This document shows positions 44,566-59,378 of a DNA stretch of 64,000 nt, piece after piece. Positions within the stretch are counted from its first letter, which is position 1. Each line of letters begins with the position of its first letter. The DNA is from Arsenicicoccus cauae (lineage in GTDB: Bacteria; Actinomycetota; Actinomycetes; Actinomycetales; Dermatophilaceae). Position numbers and translations under genes: made by a program. The stretch spans positions 1 through 64,000 of the forward strand of contig NZ_WLVL01000007.1 in assembly GCF_009707125.1 (NCBI RefSeq), read 5' to 3'. Under the pieces are notes generated by a model. That model saw only the letters and a program-made list of their open reading frames with translations, did no database searches and was not told the origin of the DNA.

Positions 44566-45594
44566 TCAGGCGCGGGTCGCGCCGGACGCCGCGCGGTCCT
44601 GCGCCACGAGGTCGTCGTGCCGGGACTCGCGGTGCTCGCCCCGGCGGCGGGTGAACAGCAGGAACAGCCCCAGCAAAGTCAGCAGCGCGCCGGCGACGAA
44701 GCCCAGCGGGCTGAGGAGGTCACGGACGAAGGCCAGCTTGCCCGCCTTGTCGCCATACTCGTCGGCGAACCTCTGCTGGGTCTCGTCGTTGTAGCCGATG
44801 ACGCCCTTGATCAGGGTCACCGTGCCGGCCTCGGAGACCGCCTCGCGGTTGATGTTCTCCTGGGCGCGGATGATGGCGCCGGTGTTGGGCTCGACCCAGA
44901 AGGTGCGCGTGTTGGCGTAGTCCGACTGGACCTGGACGTCGCCCGTGCCGGCGCCGAACATCGTGCGCGGCACGGTGCGGGACCCGGGGAGGCGGGTGGT
45001 GGGGATGGTCTGCTCGTAGACGTAGGTGTCCAGGCCCTTGACCTTCTCCTCGCGCACGTAGGTCGCGTCGCGGGCGGCCTTGAGCTCGCTGTCCCAGAAG
45101 GGGTAGGACTTCTTCTGCGCGTCGAAGGGGAACTTGAAGAACAGCCCCTCGTGCGTGATCTGCTCGGTGGCGTTCTGGTCCTGCGTGGTGCCGACGCCGA
45201 CGAAGTCGCCGCAGCAGTTGGTGGCCAGGCCGGTGCGCCGGTTGATCGAGACGCCGTCGGTGGACAGCGCGAGCGGCTGCCCGTCGACGATCTCGGTCCG
45301 CAGCCCGATCTGCCAGAAGGCGTTGTCGTCGCGCTGGTCCTCGGGCACCTTGCCGGGCAGGCCGATGATGGTGCGGGTGTTCTTGACGTGCTGGTCGGTC
45401 AGCTTGTCGAAGCGGACCGTGCCGCCCTGCGTGGACACGCGCAGGGCGCTGACGCCGGTGCCCTCGGAGATGGCCGTGGCCTTCTGGTCGAGCGGCACGG
45501 TCGCCAGCCGGTCGTAGATCGAGTCGGCCCGCATGCCGAGGACGAGGGCGAGGATGCCCAGGAAGACGGCGAGGCCGCCAAGGATGCGACGCAT
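44566..45594 (-). CDS. DUF3068 (PorA-family-like) membrane-anchored protein
   Basis: 342 residues with an N-terminal anchor or signal helix (RRILGGLAVFLGILALVLGM) and a second helix near 295-318. A large extracellular domain of DUF3068 type lies between, with VTLIKGVIGYNDETQQ near its end. A short cytoplasmic tail follows. ATG 45592-45594 has AGGAG upstream. Found near envelope-polysaccharide genes in actinobacteria; its activity is unknown. A palindrome at 45671-45684 probably governs its promoter. Confidence 0.85.
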   Translation of the reverse strand: MRRILGGLAVFLGILALVLGMRADSIYDRLATVPLDQKATAISEGTGVSALRVSTQGGTVRFDKLTDQHVKNTRTIIGLPGKVPEDQRDDNAFWQIGLRTEIVDGQPLALSTDGVSINRRTGLATNCCGDFVGVGTTQDQNATEQITHEGLFFKFPFDAQKKSYPFWDSELKAARDATYVREEKVKGLDTYVYEQTIPTTRLPGSRTVPRTMFGAGTGDVQVQSDYANTRTFWVEPNTGAIIRAQENINREAVSEAGTVTLIKGVIGYNDETQQRFADEYGDKAGKLAFVRDLLSPLGFVAGALLTLLGLFLLFTRRRGEHRESRHDDLVAQDRAASGATRA

Positions 45595-45670
45595 GAAAGG
45601 ACTCCTGCTCAGGGAACGGCGACAGTGACGTTGACGAGACGAGGTGTGTCGGTCAGTCGGCGGCGAGGGC

Positions 45671-45684
45671 CTACTGATGAGTAG
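45671..45684. promoter_or_regulatory. Palindromic operator-like site before the DUF3068 gene
   Basis: CTACTGATGAGTAG, arms CTACT/AGTAG. It shares TACTGAT and AGT with the paired sites at 53618-53642 before the DUF2613 gene, suggesting one TetR-type regulator for both. Confidence 0.5.
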
Positions 45685-45826
45685 TGCCGCGGTTCCTGGG
45701 ACCATAGCAGCGCATCTGGACGTTGTCTGCCCCCTCTCACCACGGACGGCGCGATCGATCCGCCATCCGGGTCGCCCCGGTCACGCCAGCAGGCGCGCCG
45801 AGTTACCCGCTGGTTACCCTCCTGGG

Positions 45827-47137
45827 GTGGCCGAGCCCCGCACCACCCGCTTCGCAGCCCTCGACGGGTTGCGCATCGTCGGTGCCCTCATGGTGGTCAC
45901 CACCCACGTCGGCTTCTCCAGCGGCCTGGCCATCCACGGACCGTATGCCGGGCTCCTCGCCCGCCTGGACGCCGGCGTCCCGCTGTTCTTCGTGGTCTCG
46001 GGCTTCCTGCTCTGGCGCCCGCACGTCCGTGCCAGGCTCGGGAGCGCCACGGCGGAGCAGACCGCGGGGGCGGCCGACCTGCGCACCTACCTGCGGCACC
46101 GGGCGTTCCGCATCCTGCCGGCCGCCTGGGTCGCGGTGCTGGCGGCCTACCTGCTGCTGCAGCACGACCGGATCGGCGTCGTCCACTACCTGCGCGTGGC
46201 GACGATGTCCCAGATCTACGTCCCCTCCCCGTCGGTGCCCGGCCTCACCCAGATGTGGAGCCTGTCGACGGAGGTCGCGTTCTACCTCGTGCTGCCCCTC
46301 GCCGCGTGGGGGATGGCCCGCCTCCCGCGCACGACCTGGCTGACCTGGTCGGAGCTGGCGCTCGTCGTCCTCGCCTGCCTGCCCGCCGTCTCGCTGGCCT
46401 GGATCGTGCTCACCCACGACAACGTCAGCGGTATGACGAACTACTGGCTCCCGGAGTACCTCGGGTGGTTCGGCGGGGGCATGGCCCTCGCGGTGTGGCA
46501 CGAGGGCCGCCTGGCAGGAGAGCTCCCCCGCACCGCCGTGGACGACCTCGTGGCCTCTCCGGGGACGCTCTGGGCCGCCGCGGGCGCGCTCTACCTGCTG
46601 CTGACCACCCGGCTGGCCGGGCCCTACGGCCTGGACCGCGCCACGCTGCTCGAGGCCGGCACCAAGAACCTCGGCTACACGGTCCTGGCGGTGCTGGTCG
46701 TGCTGCCCTGCATCGCTGCCGAGCCGAGCTCGTCGCGCGTCGTCGCCGCGCTCGGCAGCCGCCCGGCGCGCCTGCTCGGTGACCTGTCCTACGGCGTCTT
46801 CGTCTATCACCTCGTGGTGCTCGCCCTGGTGGAGCGGGCCATCGGCCACAAGCCCTTCACCGGGGACTTCCTCGTGCTGTGGCCCCTGACGGTCGTGGGC
46901 TCGGTGCTCGTGGCGTGGGTGAGCCACCGCTACCTCGAGGAGCCGATCATGCGTCGTGCGCGTCGCCGGGACCCGCGCCGGTCCCGTCCGCCGGCCGTCC
47001 CCACGGCGCGGGTGACCGCCACCAGAGACGCCCGGAGGGACCAGAGGGACGGGTCGCCCCCGGCCGCGCACGAGGCGGCCCCGGCCGCGCACGAGGCGGC
47101 CCCGGCAGCAGCACGGTCGCCGCAGCCACAGCGGTGA
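45827..47137 (+). CDS. Acyltransferase 3 family membrane protein
   Basis: Polytopic O-acyltransferase (about ten helices, 436 residues) that probably acetylates or succinylates a surface glycan. Family marks are FAALDGLRIVGALMVVTTHV with the catalytic-type His, FFVVSGFLLWRPHV, and MWSLSTEVAFYLVLPL. The C-terminal ~60 residues are Ala/Pro/Arg-rich and contain two exact 21-bp repeats (47058-47099, AAHEAAP). This tail overlaps the convergent AftD-like gene by 191 bp. GTG 45827 lacks a ribosome site; a leaderless start is possible. Confidence 0.85.
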   Translation: MAEPRTTRFAALDGLRIVGALMVVTTHVGFSSGLAIHGPYAGLLARLDAGVPLFFVVSGFLLWRPHVRARLGSATAEQTAGAADLRTYLRHRAFRILPAAWVAVLAAYLLLQHDRIGVVHYLRVATMSQIYVPSPSVPGLTQMWSLSTEVAFYLVLPLAAWGMARLPRTTWLTWSELALVVLACLPAVSLAWIVLTHDNVSGMTNYWLPEYLGWFGGGMALAVWHEGRLAGELPRTAVDDLVASPGTLWAAAGALYLLLTTRLAGPYGLDRATLLEAGTKNLGYTVLAVLVVLPCIAAEPSSSRVVAALGSRPARLLGDLSYGVFVYHLVVLALVERAIGHKPFTGDFLVLWPLTVVGSVLVAWVSHRYLEEPIMRRARRRDPRRSRPPAVPTARVTATRDARRDQRDGSPPAAHEAAPAAHEAAPAAARSPQPQR

Positions 47138-50100
47138 GCACGGCAGCCTGGGGCCACCACGACAGCAGCGCGGCGCCTCCGCCGCCCCAGGGCCGGGCCG
47201 CGACCAGCGCCGTCGCGACGGTGGCGGCGCCCGCGACGACCGCCGCGCGCACGAGGTCGGGGCGGCGGGCCCGGCGCGCCAGCAGCCCCACGACGAGACC
47301 CACGCCCACGGCGCCGAGTCCGGTCGGTCCCGTCGCCAGCGGCAGCAGCACCGCGACGACGCCGGTGACGGCATACGGGCTCCAGGCCCCGCTGCGCAGG
47401 GGTGGCGACCCGAGGACCGTCCCCGCGAGCTGCGCGGCTCGCTGACGGCGACCCTCGCGCCAGGCGCCCGCGGCGACCAGAAGCAGCCCGAGGGCGCCGG
47501 CGACGAGCAGCGCGGCATACGGGCGCTGGGGAGCGAAGCGCGGGTGCACGACGGTGGCGGGGCCCGCCGGCAGGACCCAGCCCTGACGACGGCCGTCGAG
47601 CCGGACCGGGGTGAGCTCGTGGCCGTCGTCGTCCGTGGCGACCCAGCCGACGTTGGCGTTGTGCGGGAGCGCGAGCACGGCGGGGGCGGCGCGCTCGGGC
47701 ACGGCATATCCGTCGGCGCCGGCCACGACGTCGGTGCCGACCGGCCGGGAGGACGAGGGCACGAGCTCGGGGGTGGTGAGCAGCAGGCTCTCCGGGACGT
47801 AGGCCGAGGTCGCGAGGACCGTGACCCGATGCTCGCCCGGGGCGACCGGGATCGGCTGCGCGGAGCGGTCACCGCCCAGGTCGGTGGGGCCGCCGCAGGG
47901 GACCCAGCGCAGCAGCCGGTCGTCGAGCACGTCGCCGACCGTTGCGACCAGGCGGGACGGCCGGGTGACCCCGTCGAGGCGCACGGTCGGTCCGTCGCCG
48001 CAGGTCCCGCCCACGGGCGCGTCCCGGTCCAGCGGTGCGCGGAGATCCTCGGCGCCGAGGAGCACCACCTCGGAGACGCCGACGGGGAGCGCCTGGGCGA
48101 GCTTGGTGGCGGCGTCGATCGAGCGCACCTCGTCGACCCCGGTGACCGTGATGTCCACCCGGTCGGTCCGGGCCGTGAAGGCGACGGTGCCGTCGGGCGC
48201 GACGGTGGCGTTGCGGGTGCGGCCGTCGCCCGTGCGGACCTGCACGCGGCGCGGTCGCGAGGCCGCGAGGTGGGCGTCGGACAGCAGGCGGACGCCGGTG
48301 AGCGCCCGCGGCGCCGGCAGGGTGAGCCGCAGCGTGGGCTGACGGTCCAGCTCCGAGGCGACCCACCCGGTGCCGAGGTCGTCGTCGACGGCGGCTCCGG
48401 GTCGCCCGGCGAGTCCCGGGACCCGCGACGTGGAGGCCCCGGCGCGGATCCTGCCCGGTATGTCGAGCAGCGCCCGGCCCGCCGCGGTCGGGCGTGCCCG
48501 CACGTGGCCGGACCAGGCATAGCTCGTGCTCGTGGTGGTGGTGAAGGAGCGGAACAGGCCGGCGGCCTCCTCGCCCGTGGCGACGAGCCCCTCGGCGCAC
48601 AGCGGACGAGCGCCCTGCCGCAGGCAGCCGGTGCGGCCGGGCTCCTGGCGCCGGAGGCTGACGACGTCGGGCGTCCCCGAGGGAGTCGGCGGCAGCACGA
48701 GCCGCGGCACCGGCACGATCCCGGGCAGGGTCAGCTCGCTGATGGCGAAGGCTCGCTCGGTGCCGACGCCGACGCCGCGCAGGGTCAGCCGCAGACGCGT
48801 CGTGGGACCCGCGGGGAGGGGGACGGCGACCGTGGCCCCGGCCGCCTGGTCCGCGCTGATCGACATCGGCACGGTCCCGGCGTCGGTGGTGACGTCGACG
48901 GCGACGGGGGGTGCGCTGCCCGGCCACGGCGAGGCGAGCGTGAGCGTGGTCCCCGTCAGGTCGCGCGGGCCGTCGAGACGCACCTCGAACCACTCGCCCA
49001 CGGCCTGCTGGTAGCGGCCGGAGGTCCAGCGCGTGGTGGGGTCGCCGTCGAGGGCCGCGGCGGGGCCGTCACCGCTGGACGTGCGGACGAAGGAGCCGGC
49101 GTCGGACCCGGAGCTGGAGGCGTAGGCACCCGCGATGCCCTCCCACCGGAGCGTGACCTGACGAGCGGTGGGGTCCACCACGTAGTCCTGCACGCGGCGG
49201 CCCGTCGTGCCCGGGTCGTCGGCGCGCAGCACGGGCGACCGGTTGTCGGAGGCCCGGCCAAAGATGGTCTCGCGGCGCTGGTTGCCGTCGGTGAGGATCT
49301 CGGGCAGCGCGGGCGAGGCGGGCAGGGCCGCCCGGTCGGACCCCAGCACCGCGACACCGGCCGGCAGGACCCGGCCCAGCGAGGGCAGGTCCTCCGGCCC
49401 ACCGGTGAGCTGCCGCAGGGCGGACACCGGGACGAGCCGGGCGTCGGCGACGTCCCCCACGTCATAGACCTCGAGGCTCGGGTAGGGCAGCAGGGTGCGC
49501 TCGTCGACCGTGGTGTCGGCGGTCTCGAAGGCGCTGCCGGCGGGCGGGCCGAAGGAGCGTACGCGAGCGATGCCGGCGTCCGTGAGCGCCTGGTGCACCG
49601 CGAGCCCGGGGGCCCGGCGGGCGGACACCCGCAGGTCGTTGCGGACGACGAGGTAGCGGATGCCCGCGTCGCGCAGCGAGCCGCGCAGGCCGGTGCCGCC
49701 GACCCCGGTGCGCAGGTGGCGCTCGACCTCGTCGAGGTAGCGGGTGGAGCCGGCCGACCCCAGGGGCACGGCGTCCCGCACGGCGAAGGGGCGCCGCATG
49801 AGCGCCTGGAGCGGCTCGTCGCGGGGCGAGCCCCAGGTGAGCTCGGCGGCGGGGGCGGCCGGCACGACCAGCACCGTGCCGGGGCCCGGCTGGTCGTCGA
49901 GCCACCCGGCGACCTCCCGCCAGTAGTCCGCCACCTGCTCGTAGGCGCCGGCGCGCGGCAGCATCGCGGCCACGGCGGGGGCGGCCGCGGCGACGACGAG
50001 CACGCCGGTGACGGCGGCGACCAGCTCGCGCGGGACCCACCTGGTCGGTCGGGGGTCGTCGGCGCTGCGCTCGCGGGGGGTCGGCGCGCCCATGGCATGG

Positions 50101-51329
50101 ACGGCGCCGACGGCATGGACGGCGTGGACCAGACCCAGCATCAACGGGATCCGCAGGACCAGCTCGAACTTGTGGATGTTGCGGAAGGGCGCCAGGGAGC
50201 CGTCCAGCAGGGCCCGCACGTCGCCGGCGAAGGGCCCGTGGGCGGGACCGCCGAAGCCGGCGACCAGCAGCACCAGGCCGACGACGGCCCCCAGACGCCA
50301 GAAGGACCGGTCCGGCATCCCGCGCAGGGTGAGACCGACGAGCCCGATGATCGCCGGCACGGTCGTCGTCACGACGAGGACCGGCACGGTCACCGTCACC
50401 CAGCCCGCCGGCCAGGTCGGGCCGTCCGCCACGCGCAGGTAGGACAGCCAGTGCGTCGTCCCCTGCAGCGCCGTGTAGGGGCTCGCGGTGCTGGTCGTGG
50501 CGGCGGCGTTCTCGATCCAGTCGAGGAAGGGCGGGCTGTAGCGCCCGAGGACCACGAGCGGGCCGATCCACCACAGACCGGCGAGCACGCAGGCCCCCAG
50601 CCAGGCGATCAGCCCCCGCACGGCCCGGGCCGGGCGCTCGCGGGTCAGCCACCACAGCGTGGGCAGGACGAGCGCCGCGCCGGTCGCGATGGCATTGACC
50701 CCGCCGATGCAGCCGAAGGCGAGGGCCGAGCGCAGGATCCGGCGGCGGGTGCGCTGGGGGGCCGGGTCGACGAGCGGGAGCAGCACCCACGGCGCCACCG
50801 CCATGGGCCATACCTCGATCGAGGTCACCGCGATCTCGGCGAGGAACCGCGGCGACAGCGCGAACAGCAGCGCGCCGAGGTAGCGCGTCCACGGCCCGCC
50901 CACCCCGACCGCCCGCGCGAGCCGCCAGAAGCCGAGGAAGGCGGTGCACAGCACCAGCGACCACCACAACCGCTGTGTGACCCACTCGGGCACCTGCAGC
51001 AGCCGCAGCACGAGGTGGAAGGGGCCCATGGGGAACAGGTAGCCGTAGGCCTGGTTCTGCAGCTGCCCGAGGTGGCCCGCGTCCCACACGTGCAGCGCCC
51101 GGCCGAGGAAGGCCGCCGGAGAGAGGGTCAGGTCGAGCTTGGTGTCCGGGACGACACGGCCCCCGCCCTGCAGGAAGCTCGCGGCCGTGAGCAGCAGGCA
51201 CGCCGTGAACAGCCGCACCCGCCATACGTGCTGCTCGGCCCGTCCCGCACGATCGGCCCGTCCCGCACGATCGGACCGACCGGCCCGGTGGGGCCGATCG
51301 GTCCGGGGAGCGGGGGGAGCCGAGGTCAT
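46947..51329 (-). CDS. AftD-like alpha-(1->3)-arabinofuranosyltransferase (DUF3367)
   Basis: Very large GT-C glycosyltransferase, 1460 residues. A membrane part of about 11 helices at the N-terminus includes GGGRVVPDTKLDLTLSP and an Asp in the first loop, as in AftD. Two discoidin/F5-8 type carbohydrate-binding-like modules follow (AAALDGDPTTRWTSGRYQQ; AAVDDDLGTGWVASELDRQ). C-terminal helices precede a repetitive Pro/Arg tail. ATG 51327-51329 overlaps the methyltransferase stop (ATGA). In mycobacteria AftD branches arabinan, and its neighbour is a DUF2613 gene, also present here. The acceptor in this organism is unknown. Confidence 0.88.
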   Translation of the reverse strand: MTSAPPAPRTDRPHRAGRSDRAGRADRAGRAEQHVWRVRLFTACLLLTAASFLQGGGRVVPDTKLDLTLSPAAFLGRALHVWDAGHLGQLQNQAYGYLFPMGPFHLVLRLLQVPEWVTQRLWWSLVLCTAFLGFWRLARAVGVGGPWTRYLGALLFALSPRFLAEIAVTSIEVWPMAVAPWVLLPLVDPAPQRTRRRILRSALAFGCIGGVNAIATGAALVLPTLWWLTRERPARAVRGLIAWLGACVLAGLWWIGPLVVLGRYSPPFLDWIENAAATTSTASPYTALQGTTHWLSYLRVADGPTWPAGWVTVTVPVLVVTTTVPAIIGLVGLTLRGMPDRSFWRLGAVVGLVLLVAGFGGPAHGPFAGDVRALLDGSLAPFRNIHKFELVLRIPLMLGLVHAVHAVGAVHAMGAPTPRERSADDPRPTRWVPRELVAAVTGVLVVAAAAPAVAAMLPRAGAYEQVADYWREVAGWLDDQPGPGTVLVVPAAPAAELTWGSPRDEPLQALMRRPFAVRDAVPLGSAGSTRYLDEVERHLRTGVGGTGLRGSLRDAGIRYLVVRNDLRVSARRAPGLAVHQALTDAGIARVRSFGPPAGSAFETADTTVDERTLLPYPSLEVYDVGDVADARLVPVSALRQLTGGPEDLPSLGRVLPAGVAVLGSDRAALPASPALPEILTDGNQRRETIFGRASDNRSPVLRADDPGTTGRRVQDYVVDPTARQVTLRWEGIAGAYASSSGSDAGSFVRTSSGDGPAAALDGDPTTRWTSGRYQQAVGEWFEVRLDGPRDLTGTTLTLASPWPGSAPPVAVDVTTDAGTVPMSISADQAAGATVAVPLPAGPTTRLRLTLRGVGVGTERAFAISELTLPGIVPVPRLVLPPTPSGTPDVVSLRRQEPGRTGCLRQGARPLCAEGLVATGEEAAGLFRSFTTTTSTSYAWSGHVRARPTAAGRALLDIPGRIRAGASTSRVPGLAGRPGAAVDDDLGTGWVASELDRQPTLRLTLPAPRALTGVRLLSDAHLAASRPRRVQVRTGDGRTRNATVAPDGTVAFTARTDRVDITVTGVDEVRSIDAATKLAQALPVGVSEVVLLGAEDLRAPLDRDAPVGGTCGDGPTVRLDGVTRPSRLVATVGDVLDDRLLRWVPCGGPTDLGGDRSAQPIPVAPGEHRVTVLATSAYVPESLLLTTPELVPSSSRPVGTDVVAGADGYAVPERAAPAVLALPHNANVGWVATDDDGHELTPVRLDGRRQGWVLPAGPATVVHPRFAPQRPYAALLVAGALGLLLVAAGAWREGRRQRAAQLAGTVLGSPPLRSGAWSPYAVTGVVAVLLPLATGPTGLGAVGVGLVVGLLARRARRPDLVRAAVVAGAATVATALVAARPWGGGGAALLSWWPQAAVLTAVAAATVLLPGPPRARPGPPRARPGATRPSGPSGRLWWRSPAPWGRPADGTGAGPGDAHDA
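51236..51271. repeat. Exact 18-bp tandem duplication in the AftD-like gene start
   Basis: Two identical 18-bp units (51236-51253, 51254-51271) and a diverged third encode the DRAGRA repeats of the cytoplasmic N-terminus. In-frame, so only the tail length changes. Confidence 0.8.
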
Positions 51330-52129
51330 CGAACGCGCAGGACCAGCACGGCGTTCCACGAGACGATCTCGCGGACGCCCGGCACGTGGATCAACCACCG
51401 GGCCCAGGCCGGGTGGTAACGAGGCAGGATCTCGACCCGCTGCACCCGGCCGGCCCGCTCCGCGTCGGCGAGCCAGGTGAGCATGCGGGCGATGGAGCAG
51501 GCATAGAGCGAGCGCCCGAAGTCGTTCTTGGGGCGGTGTCCGTGCCGGTCGGCGTAGCGGTCCGCCGCGCGCCGCCCGCCGAGGTAGTGCCAGGGGGCCG
51601 TCTCGTGGCCGCCCCAGGGCGACAGCCACGGCGTCCAGGAGAGGACGACCGTGCCGCCGCGCCGGGTGATGCGGACCATCTCCTCCGCCATCGCCTCGGG
51701 GTCGGGCACGTGCTCGAGGACGTTGCTGGAGTAGGTGAGGTCCACGGCGTCGTCGGCGATCGGCAGCGACAGGCCCGAGGCGCGCAGGGTGTTGGAGGCG
51801 ACCGTCCCGCGGCGCTCGAGCTCCCCCGCGTCGGGGTCGATCCCGGCATAGCGGGCCCCGGCCGCCATGAAGGCGTCCGCGAAGTAGCCAGGCCCGCCAC
51901 CCACGTCGACCATGGTGGCACCGTCGAGCTCGCACCAGCGGCTCGCCTCGCGGACCGAGTCCAGGGCGAGCAGGCCGTAGAAGTAGGCCGGGTCGGTCTG
52001 CTCCACGGTGAACGCGCGGAACAGCTGCACCGATCGGGCGAGCGAGCCGACCCGGGCCAGGGGCGGCAGCGCACGCCCCGCGCCGGGGTGGTCCGGCACG
52101 GGTGCGCGCTGCTGCTGGTCCGCGGTCAT
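51326..52129 (-). CDS. Class I SAM-dependent methyltransferase
   Basis: 267 residues, methyltransferase 11-type: motif I VDVGGGPGYFADAF, acidic AGIDPDAGEL, NVLEHVPDPEAM and post-I strands. ATG 52127-52129 overlaps the GT4 stop. Position between a GT4 enzyme and the AftD-like gene suggests methylation of a cell-surface glycan or its lipid carrier. Confidence 0.88.
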   Translation of the reverse strand: MTADQQQRAPVPDHPGAGRALPPLARVGSLARSVQLFRAFTVEQTDPAYFYGLLALDSVREASRWCELDGATMVDVGGGPGYFADAFMAAGARYAGIDPDAGELERRGTVASNTLRASGLSLPIADDAVDLTYSSNVLEHVPDPEAMAEEMVRITRRGGTVVLSWTPWLSPWGGHETAPWHYLGGRRAADRYADRHGHRPKNDFGRSLYACSIARMLTWLADAERAGRVQRVEILPRYHPAWARWLIHVPGVREIVSWNAVLVLRVR

Positions 52130-53310
52130 GCGCTCGCGCGCCAGCCGGAGCGGTGCCCGACCGGCTCGGGCGCGGTGACGACCTGGTCGATCTCGGCGAC
52201 GGCCGGCCGGTGCGCGGCGGCCCGGGCGAGGGTGCGCTCCCAGCTGTCGACGGTCGCCCCCCACGAGAAGCGGCGGGCATGCGCCCTGGCGGCGAGATCC
52301 ATCTGGTGGCGCAGGTGTCGGTCGCCGAGGATCTCGGCCGTGGCCTCGACGAACTCGTCGAGGTCGTGCGCCAGCGTGCCGGTGTGCCCGTCCACCACCG
52401 ACTCGGACAGGCCGCCCGCGTCGTGGAAGGCCACCGTGGGGGCCCCGTGGATGGCGGCCTCGATGACGTTGAGCCCCCACCCCTCCTTGAGGCTCGGGGC
52501 GAGCGACACCCAGGCCGAGGACAGCTCGTGGTGCTTGGTGACCTCGTCGACGAAGCCGAGGACGTCGACGATGTCGTCGGCCCCGACCGCACGGGCGTGC
52601 TCCTCGATCCGGTCACGCCACCAGCCGTCGCCGACGACCCGCAGCCGCAGGCCGGGGAACCTGTGACGCAGCCGCTGCGCGGTGTCGATGGCCAGCTCCA
52701 CGCGCTTGTGCGGGACGAGCCGACCCAGGACCACGAGGCTGGGGTGATCCGTGCGCGACTGCCGGGTCGTCCACGGGATGTCGGTGCCGTTGTGGATCAC
52801 GGAGATGTCGCCCGCGTCGACGCCGAGCTCGACGAGCTCCTCACGGGTGCGACCCGAGACGGTGACGTACTGGCACCCGCGGTAGAGCCAGGGCGAGACG
52901 CGTGACTCCAGGAACCACCCGACGGAGGCGACGGCGCGGTTGAAGACGACCGGCCACTGCTCCTTGTGCACGTGATGGACGAGGACGACCACCGGTGACA
53001 GCGTCCCGAGGCGGGAGCCGAAAGGAAGGCCGTTCTGGATGTCGACGACGACGTCGAAGTGGCCCTCGGTGCGCTCGAGCTCGCGCAGGCGACGGACGGT
53101 CGCGGGATAGACGGAGGCGCGTCCCCCCTGGCGGAGGATGCGATAGCCGTCGAGGTGCTCCTGCTCGGGGGCGTCGCCGTGGGCGGCGCACAGCAGGGTG
53201 ATGTCGTGGCCGCGGGCGGCGAGCCCGCTGCAGACGTTCTGGGCGTAGCGCTCGGCCCCGCCACCCTCGGGGTGGGTGAGGTCGCGCCAGCTGAGGAAGG
53301 CGATACGCAC
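52126..53310 (-). CDS. Glycosyltransferase family 4
   Basis: GT-B retaining glycosyltransferase of 394 residues. N-terminal donor-acceptor loop HPEGGGAERYAQNV, C-terminal LGRLVPHKRVELAI and the EX7E-type EGWGLNVIEAA. Cytoplasmic, likely using a nucleotide or polyprenol-linked sugar for an envelope polysaccharide. It begins the four-gene overlapping unit GT4-methyltransferase-AftD. Confidence 0.9.
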   Translation of the reverse strand: MRIAFLSWRDLTHPEGGGAERYAQNVCSGLAARGHDITLLCAAHGDAPEQEHLDGYRILRQGGRASVYPATVRRLRELERTEGHFDVVVDIQNGLPFGSRLGTLSPVVVLVHHVHKEQWPVVFNRAVASVGWFLESRVSPWLYRGCQYVTVSGRTREELVELGVDAGDISVIHNGTDIPWTTRQSRTDHPSLVVLGRLVPHKRVELAIDTAQRLRHRFPGLRLRVVGDGWWRDRIEEHARAVGADDIVDVLGFVDEVTKHHELSSAWVSLAPSLKEGWGLNVIEAAIHGAPTVAFHDAGGLSESVVDGHTGTLAHDLDEFVEATAEILGDRHLRHQMDLAARAHARRFSWGATVDSWERTLARAAAHRPAVAEIDQVVTAPEPVGHRSGWRASA

Positions 53311-53361
53311 GGCGGTGGGCGCAGGCGTCGGACGGGGTGGGCTGCGGACGGCGAGGAGCCG

Positions 53362-53547
53362 TCAGCCGCCGTAACCGATGATCTCGGCCGGGGCGACCTC
53401 GGCGGCGGGGCCGGAGGTCGCGGCCTTGGCGTCGTCGGGGGCGGCGGAGCTCACGGCGTTGACCGCGAGGGCGGAGGCTCCGAGGCCGAGCAGGCAGGAC
53501 AGGGCGGCGATGAGGACGGCGGCGGTGCGGCCACTGAGGGAAGGCAT
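53362..53547 (-). CDS. DUF2613-type small membrane/secreted protein
   Basis: 61 residues: one hydrophobic helix (TAAVLIAALSCLLGLGASAL) after a short basic start, then a small exported tail ending YGG. Small size, helix and ending match DUF2613 proteins. In mycobacteria such a gene (Rv0236A) lies next to aftD, as here with one GT4 and one methyltransferase between. Role unknown. ATG 53545-53547. Confidence 0.7.
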   Translation of the reverse strand: MPSLSGRTAAVLIAALSCLLGLGASALAVNAVSSAAPDDAKAATSGPAAEVAPAEIIGYGG

Positions 53548-53617
53548 GGTCAGACCTCGATCTTCAGGAGGCGGGAGGCGGGGCCCGCGCTGGGATGGCG
53601 CCGTTGCGATCCGGGAC

Positions 53618-53642
53618 TACTGATCAGTTCTACTGGTCGGTA
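53618..53642. promoter_or_regulatory. Paired TetR-like operator before the DUF2613 gene
   Basis: TACTGATCAGT (53618-53628, containing the perfect palindrome ACTGATCAGT) and TACTGGTCGGTA (53631-53642) lie in direct repeat with 13-bp phase. A related palindrome is at 45671-45684. Confidence 0.55.
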
Positions 53643-53714
53643 AGGGTACGTGCCGCCAGGGAGCCTGTCCTGTGGTCTGCGTCACTTTATCCACATATCG
53701 CCCTGATGGCGGTC

Positions 53715-59130
<5,416 letters not shown>

Positions 59131-59220
59131 CCTACCGGGGGTAGGGGCATCGACCGGCCTTCGTCCCCCAGGCTGATGATCCCGCCCCCGCTAGGGGCAT
59201 CAGCCGGGGTTCGTCCGGCC
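59131..59220. repeat. Repeat family C, two partial copies
   Basis: CTACCGGGGGTAGGGGCATC, then TTCGTCCCCCAGGCTGATGA and a second CTAGGGGCATCAGCCGGGGT. It is the complement of the tandem units at 62684-62783, lying right after the EIIBCA stop. Confidence 0.7.
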
Positions 59221-59280
59221 GTATGCCGAGAGGCCCGGCGCCATCCCCGCAAAGGGCATGGCGCCGGGCCTCCGGCATAC
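59221..59280 (+). terminator. Long hairpin terminator after EIIBCA
   Basis: GTATGCCG-x2-GGCCCGGCGCCAT pairs with ATGGCGCCGGGCC-x2-CGGCATAC across 59221-59280. The ends are the common GTATGCC word in opposite orientations. No T tract. Confidence 0.7.
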
Positions 59281-59327
59281 CGGCGTCTGCTTGGACGGCC
59301 ACCGGCTCGGTCGGGCATCCCGATGGA

Positions 59328-59353
59328 TTGTGCACAACTGAGTTGCGCGCAAC
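59328..59353. promoter_or_regulatory. Probable OhrR operator
   Basis: TTGTGCACAA (59328-59337) and GTTGCGCGCAAC (59342-59353) are perfect palindromes; CAACTGAGTTG bridges them. They end 25 bp before the regulator ATG, fitting MarR/OhrR autoregulation. Confidence 0.65.
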
Positions 59354-59378
59354 CGATCATCGTGGCAGGGTGAGCGTC

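Noticed and set aside
45803-48520. 905-codon minus-strand frame overlapping the AftD-like gene
   Set aside because: Composition is Arg/Ser/Pro-rich shadow sequence; the true frame has AftD and discoidin-like domains.
47544-51419. 1291-codon plus-strand frame antisense to the AftD-like gene
   Set aside because: No start signal, no domains; typical high-GC antisense frame.
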